In this document: positions 6,474-14,425 of the stretch, one piece after another
Layout: every line of letters starts with the position of its first letter
Position numbering within the stretch: position 1 is the stretch's first letter
From: Acidimicrobiia bacterium
Lineage (GTDB): Bacteria > Actinomycetota > Acidimicrobiia > Acidimicrobiales > CATQHL01
Reading direction: 5' to 3'
Assembly: GCA_021296435.1 (NCBI GenBank)
Contig: JAGWAK010000017.1
Location: 1-30,333 of the forward strand
Length of the DNA stretch: 30,333 nucleotides
The notes under the pieces: generated by a model
The model's database searches: none
What the model saw: only the letters and a program-made list of their open reading frames with translations
What the model was told of the DNA's origin: nothing
Translations under genes and position numbers: made by a program

Positions 6474-8399
6474 GTGCGGGTGCTGACCGACGTGGTCGCC
6501 CTGGAGCGGGAGTTCGACTACGCGGTTCCCGAGGCGTGGCAGCGAGACGGTCGTGCGGCCCGGCTCCGCGTGGGGTCGATGGTGCGGGTGACGCTGCACA
6601 ACCGCCGGGTCGGCGGTTGGGTTACCGAGTGCGATCCGGGCCCCGAAGACAGGTCCGGTCCGGAGGGGTTGCCCTCACGATCCCGGCCACCTGGCCCCGC
6701 GCCGGGAGGCCCGGGAGGCCCGGGCGTTGTTGCGGCGTTGCCCCTGGGCGTTGGATCCGCCGCCGGTGCCACGGAGCCGGCCGCGGGGCGAACCCTGGAG
6801 TTGCAGCCACTCGCCAAGCTGGTGGGAGTCGGCCCGCCGCCAGAGGTCCTCGAGTTGGCCGGCTGGGCCGCCCGGCGCTGGGCAGGCCGGCGGGCGACAT
6901 TCTTCGGGACGGCCTCGCCGCCGCGGGTCGTCGAGGCGCTCCCACGACGTGAGGGGCGACGATCGTCACCGGCTCCGGATGCGGCGCCGGCAGATGCGGG
7001 CGCCGAACCGATCTTCGACGCCGCTTTCGAGCATCCGGTGTCGGTCGTGCGCATCGCGCCGGCGGGCGACCGGGGACCGCTGCTGACGGCGGCCTTGCGC
7101 CGCGGTGATGCGCTGCTGGTTGTCCCGCAGGTCGCCGAGGCTGCGCGCTTGGCCGGCTGGGTGCGCCGCCGGGGCGTCGCCGCCGCGTTATTGCCCGAGG
7201 ACTGGGCGCGGGCCGCCGCGGGCGGGGTGGCGGTGGGGACCCGCGCCGCGGTGTTCGGCCCCATGCCGCGGCTCGGCGCCGTCGTGGTGCTCGACGAGCA
7301 CGACGAGGCTCTGGTTGCCGAGGACTCGCCCACCTGGAGCGCTCGCGAGGTCGCCGTGGAGCGGGCCCGGCGCGCCGGTGTGCCGTGCGTGCTGGTCTCG
7401 CCGACACCCACGCTGGAGGCGCAGGAACTGGCCTCGGGAGACGTGCTGAGCGTGCCGCGCCAGATCGAGCGGGAAGGCTGGCCGAGTCTGGAGGTGGTGG
7501 ACCAGCGCGACCCGGACACCGCCCGCCGCGGCCTGTTGACCGAGACGCTGGTGGCGCGGCTGCGATCGGCCGGCCGCGCGGTGTGCGTGCTGAACCGCAA
7601 GGGCCGGGCACGGCTGCTGGCCTGCGCGGCTTGCGAGGATCTGGTGGTCTGTGACTCGTGTGCCGCGGCCGTGGCCGAGGGCACCGGGGCGAGCGGCGGC
7701 GGCGATTTGGGCGGTCTGGACTGCCCGCGCTGCGGCGAGCGGCGCCCGCGCGTCTGCTCGGTCTGTGGAGCGACACGCCTGCGAACCCTGCGCCCCGGTG
7801 TCGCCAAGTTGCGCAGCGAGTTGGAGGTGTTGCTCGGCGAGCCGGTGGTGGAGGTCAGCGGCCCCGCCCGGTCATCCGGGGAGTCCCACGACAGCGACGC
7901 CCGGGTGGTGATCGGCACCGAGGCAGCGCTGCACCGCATCGGCGAGGCCGATCTGGTGGCGTTCCTGGACTTCGACCAGGAGCTCTCGGCGACGCGTTAC
8001 CGGGCCAACGAGCAGGCCATGGCGCTGCTGGCCCGCGCTGCCCGCCTCGTCGGCCCCCGCAGCGGGGGCGGCCGGATCCTGGTGCAGACCCGCCAGCCCG
8101 ACCATCCGGTCCTGCAAGCCGCCCGCGATGTCGACCCCGACAAGCTGAGTCGCCACGATCGAGCTCTGCGCCAACAGCTCGGCTTCCCCCCGTTCGGGGC
8201 GCTCGCCGAGATCGCCGGCGCCGCCGCCGAAGCCTTCGTGGAGCGTCTCGGCCACCCACTGGGACTGGAGGTCTCCGCAGTGGGGGAGAACCGCTGGGTC
8301 GTCCGCAACGCCGATCGCGCCGCGCTGCTGGAGGCCCTCGCCAACGTCGAGCGCCCCCCCGGCCGCCTCCGCCTGGCCATCGACTCATCGAGGTTCTGA
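6474..8399 (+). CDS. priA: Primosomal protein N' (PriA), ATPase-motif-less actinobacterial type
   Basis: 641 residues. The N-terminal DNA-binding domain is recognisable (VREFDYAVPEAW-like start, RVGSMVRVTLHNRRVGGWV), and so is the zinc-binding region (~380-425) with paired cysteines CAACEDLVVCDSC and CPRCGERRPRVCSVCG. The C-terminal part has DQELSATRYRANEQAMALLARAARLVG and RQQLGFPPFG, typical of PriA. Where a helicase would have the Walker A GxGKT motif, this protein reads RIAPAGDRGPLL and has none. The DEAH-like box is VVLDEHDE. Loss of the ATPase motif is characteristic of actinobacterial PriA homologues, so it probably acts as a structural or DNA-binding factor in replication restart, not a helicase. 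The GTG start at 6474 lies 65 nt after metK. A low-complexity Gly/Pro insert sits at residues ~60-85. Confidence 0.9.
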   Translation: MRVLTDVVALEREFDYAVPEAWQRDGRAARLRVGSMVRVTLHNRRVGGWVTECDPGPEDRSGPEGLPSRSRPPGPAPGGPGGPGVVAALPLGVGSAAGATEPAAGRTLELQPLAKLVGVGPPPEVLELAGWAARRWAGRRATFFGTASPPRVVEALPRREGRRSSPAPDAAPADAGAEPIFDAAFEHPVSVVRIAPAGDRGPLLTAALRRGDALLVVPQVAEAARLAGWVRRRGVAAALLPEDWARAAAGGVAVGTRAAVFGPMPRLGAVVVLDEHDEALVAEDSPTWSAREVAVERARRAGVPCVLVSPTPTLEAQELASGDVLSVPRQIEREGWPSLEVVDQRDPDTARRGLLTETLVARLRSAGRAVCVLNRKGRARLLACAACEDLVVCDSCAAAVAEGTGASGGGDLGGLDCPRCGERRPRVCSVCGATRLRTLRPGVAKLRSELEVLLGEPVVEVSGPARSSGESHDSDARVVIGTEAALHRIGEADLVAFLDFDQELSATRYRANEQAMALLARAARLVGPRSGGGRILVQTRQPDHPVLQAARDVDPDKLSRHDRALRQQLGFPPFGALAEIAGAAAEAFVERLGHPLGLEVSAVGENRWVVRNADRAALLEALANVERPPGRLRLAIDSSRF

Positions 8400-8557
8400 C
8401 GACCCCTCGACCCGGTCCGCACATCAACCCGATCACCCCTGCGGGCGCAAGATACCGAGGGAGGGGGCCGGAGGGCGCCGATTTGTGACGCCTTGCGCCT
8501 GCGCCGACGGAGCAAACGCCACCCCGGCCCCCGACCGGGCCGCCGGATGGCCGCCGG

Positions 8558-8563
8558 TATGCT
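8558..8563 (+). promoter_or_regulatory. Leaderless-type -10 box before the amidotransferase-like gene
   Basis: TATGCT ends 6 nt before the GTG at 8570, with no Shine-Dalgarno sequence between. The 170-nt gap from priA (8400-8569) otherwise shows nothing recognisable. Confidence 0.4.
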
Positions 8564-8569
8564 GCGGCG

Positions 8570-9277
8570 GTGAGAGCGCTGGCGGTCGAGCACGACCCGA
8601 CAGGGCACGCGGCGCTCGTCGGCAAGGCTCTCGCGCGCCGGGGTGTGGAGTTGGAGCCGTTCCGGGTGGTCGCCGACGTGGCGGACCCCGTGAGCGACCG
8701 CGAGTTCCCCGATCCGGGCGACTTCGACCTGGTGGTGGTGCTGGGTGCGATCTGGTCGGTGTACGACGACGCCAGGATCGGGAGCTGGATCCACCGCGAA
8801 CTCGACTTTGTCCGGGAGTCGCACAAGGCCGGGGCGTCGGTCCTGGGGGTCTGCTTCGGCGGCCAGGTCCTGTCGACCGCCCTGGGGGGCACGGTCTCCC
8901 GGGCACCGGCCCCGGAGTTCGGCTGGCTCAGCATCGTCAGCGACGAACCCGACGGCCTCCCGGCGGGGCCGTGGTTCCAGTGGCACTACGACAGCTTCAC
9001 GGTTCCCGACGGTGCCACCGAGATCGCCCGCAACGCCAACGGTCCGCAGGCCTTCCGCGCGGGGCGAAGCCTGGGACTGCAATTCCATCCCGAGGTCGAC
9101 GGTGCGTTGCTCGCCGACTGGATCGGGTTCGGGGCCGAGGAGCTCCGCGCCCACGGCATCGACATCGACGCGCTGGCGGCCGAGACCGCCGACATCGAGC
9201 CGGAGGCGACCGACCGGACGCAGCGGCTGGTGGACTGGTTCCTCGACGACGTGGCGGGTCAAAACCAAGACTGTTAG
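8570..9277 (+). CDS. Class I glutamine amidotransferase-like protein
   Basis: 235 residues forming one stand-alone GATase1 domain. The nucleophile Cys lies in VLGVCFGGQVLSTALGG (~residue 98), followed by EFGW, and the His-Glu pair is in LQFHPEVDG (~165). The triad therefore looks intact. Free-standing GATase1 proteins hydrolyse glutamine or gamma-glutamyl amides (GMP-synthase subunits, PuuD-type gamma-glutamyl hydrolases). No partner synthase domain is fused. It is 10 nt upstream of P450 no. 1 but probably expressed separately, because a promoter/operator overlaps the junction. A glutamine-synthetase-like ligase lies 6 kb away, so gamma-glutamyl amide chemistry is a possible shared theme; that link is inference. 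The GTG start is supported by a TATGCT box 6 nt upstream. Confidence 0.8.
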   Translation: MRALAVEHDPTGHAALVGKALARRGVELEPFRVVADVADPVSDREFPDPGDFDLVVVLGAIWSVYDDARIGSWIHRELDFVRESHKAGASVLGVCFGGQVLSTALGGTVSRAPAPEFGWLSIVSDEPDGLPAGPWFQWHYDSFTVPDGATEIARNANGPQAFRAGRSLGLQFHPEVDGALLADWIGFGAEELRAHGIDIDALAAETADIEPEATDRTQRLVDWFLDDVAGQNQDC

Positions 9278-9288
9278 GGTCCAAACGA
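9271..9288 (+). promoter_or_regulatory. Operator site 1 overlapping the P450 no. 1 start
   Basis: CTGTTAG-GGTC-CAAACGA is one of four copies of an 18-bp dyad (consensus arms TCGTTTG and CAAACGA). The right arm matches 7/7 and the left arm 4/7. It spans the amidotransferase stop codon and ends on the A of the P450 ATG (9288). A TAGGGT box (9275-9280) inside it sits 7 nt before the ATG, so a bound repressor would cover the promoter of a leaderless transcript. Nineteen bases here are identical to the site before the dioxygenase gene (14426-14444). Confidence 0.6.
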
Positions 9289-10550
9289 TGAGCGCCAAGC
9301 CGCTCTCCCCGGTCGACGTCTGCAGCCACGACGTCTACGAGCAGGGACTCCCACACGAGGCCTTCGCCCGCCTGCGGCGGGAGATGCCGGTGGCCTGGCA
9401 CGACGAGCCGGGCGACAATGCCGGCTTCTGGGCGGTGACCCGCTGGGCCGACCTCGTAGCGGTCCACCGTGACCACGAGACGTTCTCCTCGCAGGTCGGC
9501 GGCACCGAACTGGAGGAGTTGGAGCGGGATCCCGAGGCCCGCGAGGCCCGGCGCACCATGCTGGAGACCGACCCGCCCGAGCACACCCGGCTGCGCCGCA
9601 TGGTGTCGCGCAACTTCACGCGCCGCAGCATCGACAGGTGGACCGATGACGCCCGGGAGATCATGGCGCGAGTCCTCAACGAGGCGCTGCACGGGGCCAA
9701 CGGCGCCGGCGCCGAGGTGGAGTTCGTGAGCGCCGTGGCCCGCGGCCTGCCGATCCTGATGATCAGCCGCATCCTCGGCGTGCCCGAAGGTGACACCGCC
9801 GGCCTTTTCGAGTGGGCCGACCGGATCATCTATCATGCCGACCCCGACTACTCCGAGGCGGTCTTCGACAAGGAGGACACCGACCCCTACCGGCTCCTGC
9901 CGTTCCGCAGCCCCGCGTCGGAGAGGGTGTTCGCCTACGCCCAGCAGCTCGCCGACACCAAGCGCCGCCACCCGGCCGACGACGTGGTGTCGCTGCTGGT
10001 GGCCGCCGACGAGCTGTCGCCGCAGAACTTCAACACGCTGTTCCTCCTGCTGGTCATCGCCGGCAACGAGACGACCCGACATGCGCTCAACCACGGCGCC
10101 CTGGCGCTCGCCGAGCGCCCCGACGAGTTGGCACGCCTACGCACCGATCCCGACCTTCTGACCGCTGCCGTTGAGGAGGTCCTGCGGTACGCCTCCCCGC
10201 AGATCCATTTCCGCCGCACGGCTGTCGCCGACACCGAAATCGCGGGCGTTCCCGTAGCCGCGGGGGACAAGGTCGTGACCTGGTACCTGTCTGCCAACTA
10301 CGACGAGGAGGTATTCCCCGACCCCTACACGCTGGATCTGGGCCGCGATCCCAACCGCCACGTCACCTTCGGCGGGGGCGGGCCGCATTTCTGCCTGGGA
10401 TCGTGGCTGGCCCGTCTGGAGGTGCGCGTGTTCCTGGAGGAGTTGCTGGGTCGGAACCTGCACCTGGAGGTGTGCGGGGAGGTCACCCGCGTGCGCTCCA
10501 ACTTCATCAACGGCCTGAAGCGCCTGCCGTTACGGCTCACCCCCGGCTGA
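9288..10550 (+). CDS. Cytochrome P450 no. 1 (CYP125/124-like class I bacterial P450)
   Basis: 420-residue soluble heme monooxygenase. The I-helix oxygen-activation motif is AGNETTRHA (258-264), ExxR is EEVLRY (E297, R300), and the heme loop FGGGGPHFCLG places the thiolate ligand at Cys369. The ETDPPEHTRLRRMVSRNFT C-helix region and the HFRRTA/GDKVVTWYLSANYDEEVF segments resemble the actinobacterial CYP125/124/142 group, which oxidises sterol or branched side chains; the true substrate cannot be read from sequence. ATG 9288 is chosen because it follows a TAGGGT box by 7 nt; upstream extension runs only through the amidotransferase in another frame. No ferredoxin or reductase gene is nearby. 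Operator site 1 overlaps the start. Confidence 0.93.
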   Translation: MSAKPLSPVDVCSHDVYEQGLPHEAFARLRREMPVAWHDEPGDNAGFWAVTRWADLVAVHRDHETFSSQVGGTELEELERDPEAREARRTMLETDPPEHTRLRRMVSRNFTRRSIDRWTDDAREIMARVLNEALHGANGAGAEVEFVSAVARGLPILMISRILGVPEGDTAGLFEWADRIIYHADPDYSEAVFDKEDTDPYRLLPFRSPASERVFAYAQQLADTKRRHPADDVVSLLVAADELSPQNFNTLFLLLVIAGNETTRHALNHGALALAERPDELARLRTDPDLLTAAVEEVLRYASPQIHFRRTAVADTEIAGVPVAAGDKVVTWYLSANYDEEVFPDPYTLDLGRDPNRHVTFGGGGPHFCLGSWLARLEVRVFLEELLGRNLHLEVCGEVTRVRSNFINGLKRLPLRLTPG

Positions 10551-10612
10551 GCCGCGGCCGCGGCGGCCCCGGCGGGATTGCCGCGGCATGCTGCGAGTCC
10601 ACCTTCGCGTCG

Positions 10613-10630
10613 TTCCGGCGAAGGCCGGAA
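10613..10630. repeat. REP-like palindrome, copy 1
   Basis: TTCCGGCGAAGGCCGGAA, a near-perfect dyad between convergent P450 no. 1 and the flavin hydroxylase. The identical 18 bases recur at 26159 and 28384. In this convergent position it could serve as a bidirectional terminator. Confidence 0.7.
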
Positions 10631-10682
10631 TCCAGCGTTCGGCGGATCCGGCGGCATCCGCGGTCCCGTCCGCGGCGAGCTC

Positions 10683-11573
10683 CTAGGCGGGAGGAAGCCC
10701 GATGCGCCGGCGGGCGCCGTCGACCAGCGCTGCGATGTCGGCTGTCGTGGCCGCGGTGCCGTAGACGTAGCGGTCGGGGCGGATCAGCACCGCCGCCGTC
10801 CCTCCGAGAAGTCTCCGCAACCAGCCGTCGGGATCGCCGAGCGTGGTGGCGTCCAGTACCCGCGCCAGACCGCCGCCGTCGGCCGGGCCGTCGCTCACGA
10901 GATACCAGCCGGGACCGGCGATGTCGTCCAGCAGGCAGCGCCGCCCGCCGACCTCCACGGTCGGCTGGCGGGCTTGGTGGCCGGTGGGGAACGGCGCGGA
11001 GCGACCGGCGCCCCGGAAGAGCCCGGTGAGCGGTGGCAGGCGTGACCAGCGCTCCCCGTCGTCGCTGGCGGGTTGGGGGATGGCCGGCTCGTGGTGCAGC
11101 CGGCCCGCCTCGATGGAGAGTTTGATGCAGCGCTCGACGTGCGGGCGCCGCTCGGCCTCGTAGCTGTCCAGCAGCTCCTCGGGGGCGCCGTCGCGCAGCA
11201 CGGCCTGCAGCTTCCAGGCCAGGTTGGCGGCGTCTCGGATGCCCGAGCACATGCCCTGACCCATGAACGGCGGCATCTGGTGCGCGGCGTCGCCCGCCAG
11301 CAGCAGCCGCCCGTGGCGCCAGGTCTCGGCGACGGTGGCGTGGAAGTCGTACACCACGGCCCGCACGAGTTCCCCGTCTCCGGGCCGCAGCCAGGGGCTC
11401 AGCAGGCGCCAAACGTTGTGCGGATCGCCGGCCGGCTCGTCGGAGTGGCGTTCGTCGAGGCGGAACTCCCAGCGGCGGTGGTTGCGAGCCGAGGGAACGA
11501 ACGTGGCGGGCCGATGCGGGTCGCAGACCTGGTGAATGATGTCGGGCAGGGCCACGGGCCGGGAGAGCATCAC
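10683..11573 (-). CDS. MhpA-type FAD-dependent aromatic hydroxylase, C-terminal part of a split gene
   Basis: 296 residues corresponding to the C-terminal two thirds of 3-(3-hydroxyphenyl)propionate hydroxylase-type group A flavin monooxygenases. It begins with VMLSRPVALPDIIHQVCDP and NHRRWEFRL, then has the second FAD motif GRLLLAGDAAHQMPPFMGQGMCSGIRDA-type segment (GD motif ~92), NLAWKL and a thioredoxin-like tail that ends at IGLPPA. It has no FAD-binding N-terminus; that is in the next upstream frame (11570-12079). The GTG start overlaps the upstream TGA as GTGA. Compared with the family, about 10 residues are missing at the junction, so the gene looks broken by a ~30-nt deletion that changed frame. 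Translational coupling could still yield two polypeptides. If intact, it would hydroxylate a phenol to a catechol, feeding the dioxygenase upstream. Confidence 0.8.
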   Translation of the reverse strand: MMLSRPVALPDIIHQVCDPHRPATFVPSARNHRRWEFRLDERHSDEPAGDPHNVWRLLSPWLRPGDGELVRAVVYDFHATVAETWRHGRLLLAGDAAHQMPPFMGQGMCSGIRDAANLAWKLQAVLRDGAPEELLDSYEAERRPHVERCIKLSIEAGRLHHEPAIPQPASDDGERWSRLPPLTGLFRGAGRSAPFPTGHQARQPTVEVGGRRCLLDDIAGPGWYLVSDGPADGGGLARVLDATTLGDPDGWLRRLLGGTAAVLIRPDRYVYGTAATTADIAALVDGARRRIGLPPA

Positions 11574-12079
11574 GTCGACGACCCGAAGTCGATGCCCGCC
11601 ATGCGCCGGGAGGCACTGGTGGCGCCGTCACAGGCCACCACCCAGCGGGCGGGCAACTCCCGCCAGTCGGTCACCTCGACGCCCAGCCGCACGTCGACGC
11701 AGTCGAAGCGGTCCACCCCGGCGCGCAGGGCCGTGTCCAGTTCGGGCTGGATGAACACGTAGTCCTCGTGCCAGCCCAGGATGGGGTCGCGAGTGAAGTC
11801 CTCGTAGTCGAACAGCGGCTCGCCCGCCGCATCCACGAACAACATGCCCCTACTGGGTTCGACGAGCACATCCATCTCGTCGCCCAGCCCAATGTTCTGG
11901 AAGATGCGCATGATCTCGCCGTCGAGGTGGCAGGCACGCGGCAGCGGGTACGGCTCGGTGGAGCGCTCGTAGACGCGGGACTCGATGCCGGCCTGGCCCA
12001 GCAGGTTGGCCAGTGTGGCGCCGACGGGTCCGTAGCCGATGACGGCCACTTCGGGTACGCCGGAGGTCGCGGGACTCAC
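11570..12079 (-). CDS. MhpA-type FAD-dependent aromatic hydroxylase, N-terminal FAD-binding part of a split gene
   Basis: 169 residues from GTG 12079. It carries the FAD/ADP-binding GxGxxG (VAVIGYGPVGATLANLL, residues 12-27), the acidic ribose-binding end (VYERS), PRACHLDGEIMRIFQNIGL and the DG motif (VVACDGATSASRRMAGIDF). It then hits TGA at 11570-11572, where homologues continue with ~10 residues leading into the VVD segment. The reading frame that carries the rest starts in the GTGA overlap. Together the halves (10683-12079) add up to slightly less than one normal ~500-residue enzyme. No good ribosome-binding site precedes the GTG, and two stem-loops separate it from the cupin gene, so it may have its own promoter or be poorly expressed. 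Confidence 0.8.
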   Translation of the reverse strand: MSPATSGVPEVAVIGYGPVGATLANLLGQAGIESRVYERSTEPYPLPRACHLDGEIMRIFQNIGLGDEMDVLVEPSRGMLFVDAAGEPLFDYEDFTRDPILGWHEDYVFIQPELDTALRAGVDRFDCVDVRLGVEVTDWRELPARWVVACDGATSASRRMAGIDFGSST

Positions 12080-12133
12080 GTGTTCGTGGCCTTACCACCC
12101 GATCGCGAGGGCGGGGGTGTTCGGGGCGCTGTG

Positions 12134-12154
12134 GGCGGCCTTTTCTAGGCCGCC
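12134..12154 (-). terminator. Stem-loop between cupin and flavin hydroxylase
   Basis: GGCGGCC and GGCCGCC form a perfect 7-bp stem around a 7-nt A/T-rich loop in the 133-nt gap. There is no clear U-tract. It could weaken read-through from the dioxygenase operon into the hydroxylase gene. Confidence 0.35.
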
Positions 12155-12189
12155 GGAAGGCCACCGGCGCCGCCGCCCGGACCGCCGCG

Positions 12190-12206
12190 AGACCGGATTC
12201 CGGTCT
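12190..12206 (-). terminator. Compact dyad just after the cupin stop
   Basis: AGACCGGA-T-TCCGGTCT is a perfect 8-bp dyad with a one-base centre, 6 nt beyond the cupin stop codon. It may be a 3'-end hairpin or a protein-binding site. Confidence 0.3.
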
Positions 12207-12212
12207 GCGCCG

Positions 12213-12584
12213 TCAGTCGCCGAGGTCGGGGGCCTCGTCGGACCAGCAGGTTGTGCCCCAGGTAACGCACAGGAGCGTGCAGTCTGCACCGCCCGCCGCG
12301 CCGTGCCAGTGGCGCTCGTCCGGCGGGGCCACGACCAGGGTTCCGGGCTCCAGCAGCACGGCGCCGTCGGCGTCGGTGCCGACGCGGCCGCGCCCTGCCG
12401 CTACGTAGATCAGCTGCCCCCCGGGGTGGCTGTGCCAGTTCGTGACCGCCCCGCCGCTGAAGTGCACGTGAGCGGTGTCGGGTTCGTCGTCGCTGTCGGT
12501 GGCGTGCAGCATCTCCAACGCCACGTGACCGGTGAAGAGGCCGCCGTAGGTGGAACTCCTGTCGCCGCTGACGACGACGCGCAC
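12213..12584 (-). CDS. Small cupin-domain protein
   Basis: 123 residues forming a single cupin barrel. Motif 1 is NWHSHPGGQLIYVAAGRGRV (~50-69) with two His, a Gln and no obvious Glu; motif 2 is PPDERHWHGA (~87-96) with His. This set could bind one divalent metal. Such one-domain cupins often accompany aromatic-degradation and carboxymuconolactone-decarboxylase genes, but the reaction cannot be assigned. The GTG start is 3 nt after the stop of the FAH-family gene, with a GGGGAGGG ribosome-binding site inside the end of that gene, so the two are tightly co-translated. Confidence 0.8.
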   Translation of the reverse strand: MRVVVSGDRSSTYGGLFTGHVALEMLHATDSDDEPDTAHVHFSGGAVTNWHSHPGGQLIYVAAGRGRVGTDADGAVLLEPGTLVVAPPDERHWHGAAGGADCTLLCVTWGTTCWSDEAPDLGD

Positions 12585-12587
12585 GGA

Positions 12588-13442
12588 TCAGCCCTCCCCG
12601 GCCACGATGCGGTTGCGCATGGTGCCGATCCCCTCGATCTGGATCTCCATCACCTGGCCGTGTCGCAAGTATGTCGGCGGGTCCATCGAGTCGCCCACGC
12701 CCCCGGGGGTGCCGGTGAAGCTCAGATCGCCGACCTCGAGGGTGCCGTAGCGCGACAGCCACGCCATGAGGTAGCCCACGTCGAAGATGAAGTCGCTGGT
12801 GCGGGCCTGCTGGCGCAGCTCGCCGTCCACCCGGCAACTGACCGCCAGATCGTCGGGATTGGCGACCTCGTCGGGCGTGATCATGGTGGGGCCGATGGGT
12901 CCGAAGGCGTCGTAGCTCTTGGCGAGGGAGAACTGCTTCACCGGCGGGCGGAATTGCTCGTTGCGGTCGCTGACGTCGTTGCCGCAGGTGAGGCCCGAGA
13001 TGTGCTGCCAGGGATTGGCCGCGGCGACGCCCTTGCAGCGGCGCCCCACAGCGACCACGAGTTCCACCTCGTAGTCGACCATCGCCAGGTCACCGATCGG
13101 CACGTCGTCGGAGGGGCCGCAGATGCAGGTGGGGAACTTGGCCATGACATGCGGCTCGGTGGGGATCGCCTTGCCGGCCTCCTCCGCGTGGCTCCGGTAG
13201 TTGAGGGCCATGGCGATGATCTTTCCGGGTCGCGGGACAGGCGGCCCCAGGTCGGCTGGTCGCAGTTCGGGCCAGTCCGCCGGGTCCACTGCGGCTGCCA
13301 GAGCCTGCAATCGGGGATGGTTGGCCAGGTCGGCGGCCATCATCGGATCCGAACTGAGAGCGCCATCGGAGGCCTCAGCGATGTCGACCATCCGGCCGTC
13401 CAGCACCAGGCCGGCCCGTCCGGACACGTTGGCGAATCTCAT
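12588..13442 (-). CDS. Fumarylacetoacetate hydrolase family protein no. 1
   Basis: 284 residues: a divergent N-terminal ~70-residue segment, then the FAH catalytic domain. KIIAMALNYRSHAEEAG starts the domain. The acidic metal ligands appear at E125 and E127 (VDYEVELVVAVG) and D156 (GNDVSDR). LSFTGTPGGVGDS and a C-terminal EGIGTMRN complete it. Members include 2-hydroxyhepta-2,4-diene-1,7-dioate isomerase/decarboxylase (HpaG/HpcE), hydratases and acylpyruvate hydrolases. Being 45 nt downstream of an HpaD-type dioxygenase, it most likely acts on the ring-cleavage product or its decarboxylated form. The ATG at 13442 has a strong GAGGAGG ribosome-binding site 5-6 nt upstream. The exact reaction is not decidable from sequence. 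Confidence 0.88.
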   Translation of the reverse strand: MRFANVSGRAGLVLDGRMVDIAEASDGALSSDPMMAADLANHPRLQALAAAVDPADWPELRPADLGPPVPRPGKIIAMALNYRSHAEEAGKAIPTEPHVMAKFPTCICGPSDDVPIGDLAMVDYEVELVVAVGRRCKGVAAANPWQHISGLTCGNDVSDRNEQFRPPVKQFSLAKSYDAFGPIGPTMITPDEVANPDDLAVSCRVDGELRQQARTSDFIFDVGYLMAWLSRYGTLEVGDLSFTGTPGGVGDSMDPPTYLRHGQVMEIQIEGIGTMRNRIVAGEG

Positions 13443-13487
13443 GAAGCCTCCTCAGATCATCATCTTGGCCTGTGGGTGCGGCGGGCC

Positions 13488-14366
13488 TCAAGCCTTCCAG
13501 CCGCCGGCGGGCCGGTCGAACCAGACGTGCGCCTGCCCGGTTCCCGCCGCCGACTCGTAGGCGGAGAACATCTCGCCCGGCGCCCGGCAGGCGGCGCCGC
13601 CCAGCGCCCCCACCATCATCAGGTAGTGGCCGAAGAACCCCTCTGGTGCGTGCCTGCGGAAACCGTCCACGCCCGCCAGCACGTCGGCATGGTCGCCGGC
13701 GCGCAGCTGCTCGATGAGATGCTCATCGGCGGCCCGCGCCTCGGGGCTGCTGATGTTCCGCAGATCCGCCGACTCGTGCGCGCGCAGTTCACGCAGCGGC
13801 CAGAACCGGTGGCTGAGGCCCCCGGAGGCCAGTAGCACGACGCGCCGGTCGAGCCCCGCCACCGCCGCCGCCAGGAGCTCGCCCAGCAGCAGGAAGTCCT
13901 CGGTCGTGGCGGTCTGGCAGATGCTCACCGACACCCAGGTCTCGTCTCCCTGCAGATACCCCAGCAGGTTGACGGTGGGGTAGTGGATCGGCAGGTAGGG
14001 GTCGTCGCAAGCCAGCACCCAGGTGTCCTCGCGGGCGTCCGCCAGTGCTGCCAGTCCGAATGCCAACTCGGGATCGCCGGGAATGTCGTACGGCATCTGT
14101 CGCATGCCCCGCGGCAGCTCGTCGGAGGTGAACAGGCCGCTACGGCGCTCGTGGGCCGTGCAGACGTGCTCGAAGGTGCTGAACCAGTGGGTGTCGAACA
14201 CCACGATGGTGTCGGGTCGCAACTCGTCGAGGCGCTCGGCTCGTAGGCGCTCGAGACCGGCGCAGAGGCTGAAGTCCTCGCCGTCGTTGAGCAGCCGGCG
14301 GTCCGCCAGGGGCATCACGATGGGCGGGACGTGCGATACGAGCCCTGCACCGACGATCTCACCCAT
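13488..14366 (-). CDS. hpaD: LigB-superfamily extradiol dioxygenase, HpaD/HpcB-like (homoprotocatechuate 2,3-dioxygenase)
   Basis: 292 residues from ATG 14366, which has GAGG upstream; a longer in-frame ATG (14495) would overlap the MarR gene and is rejected. It opens a catechol beside the two hydroxyls using Fe(II) and O2. Similarity to the class III HpaD is strong: TIVVFDTHWF, GLFTSDELPRGMRQMPYDIPG-type segment, LLASGGLSHRFW and SAAGTGQAHVWF. Predicted iron ligands are His12 (VSHVPP), His60 (DTHW) and Glu242 (APEGFFGHY), the same numbers as in LigB, with the catalytic His at 186. It follows the MarR gene by about 106 nt, and operator site 2 lies in that gap. The likely substrate is a 4-substituted catechol such as homoprotocatechuate; the side chain is not certain. 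Confidence 0.88.
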   Translation of the reverse strand: MGEIVGAGLVSHVPPIVMPLADRRLLNDGEDFSLCAGLERLRAERLDELRPDTIVVFDTHWFSTFEHVCTAHERRSGLFTSDELPRGMRQMPYDIPGDPELAFGLAALADAREDTWVLACDDPYLPIHYPTVNLLGYLQGDETWVSVSICQTATTEDFLLLGELLAAAVAGLDRRVVLLASGGLSHRFWPLRELRAHESADLRNISSPEARAADEHLIEQLRAGDHADVLAGVDGFRRHAPEGFFGHYLMMVGALGGAACRAPGEMFSAYESAAGTGQAHVWFDRPAGGWKA

Positions 14367-14425
14367 GCCTGTCGCCTCATTCCCCGGGGTCGGCGTGCCG
14401 CCACCGCCGGGCACGCTCGAGTAGA

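Noticed and set aside
8745..9287. In-frame N-terminal extension of P450 no. 1
   Set aside because: It overlaps the amidotransferase-like gene in another frame, has no P450 homology, and the ATG at 9288 has a promoter box at the expected distance.
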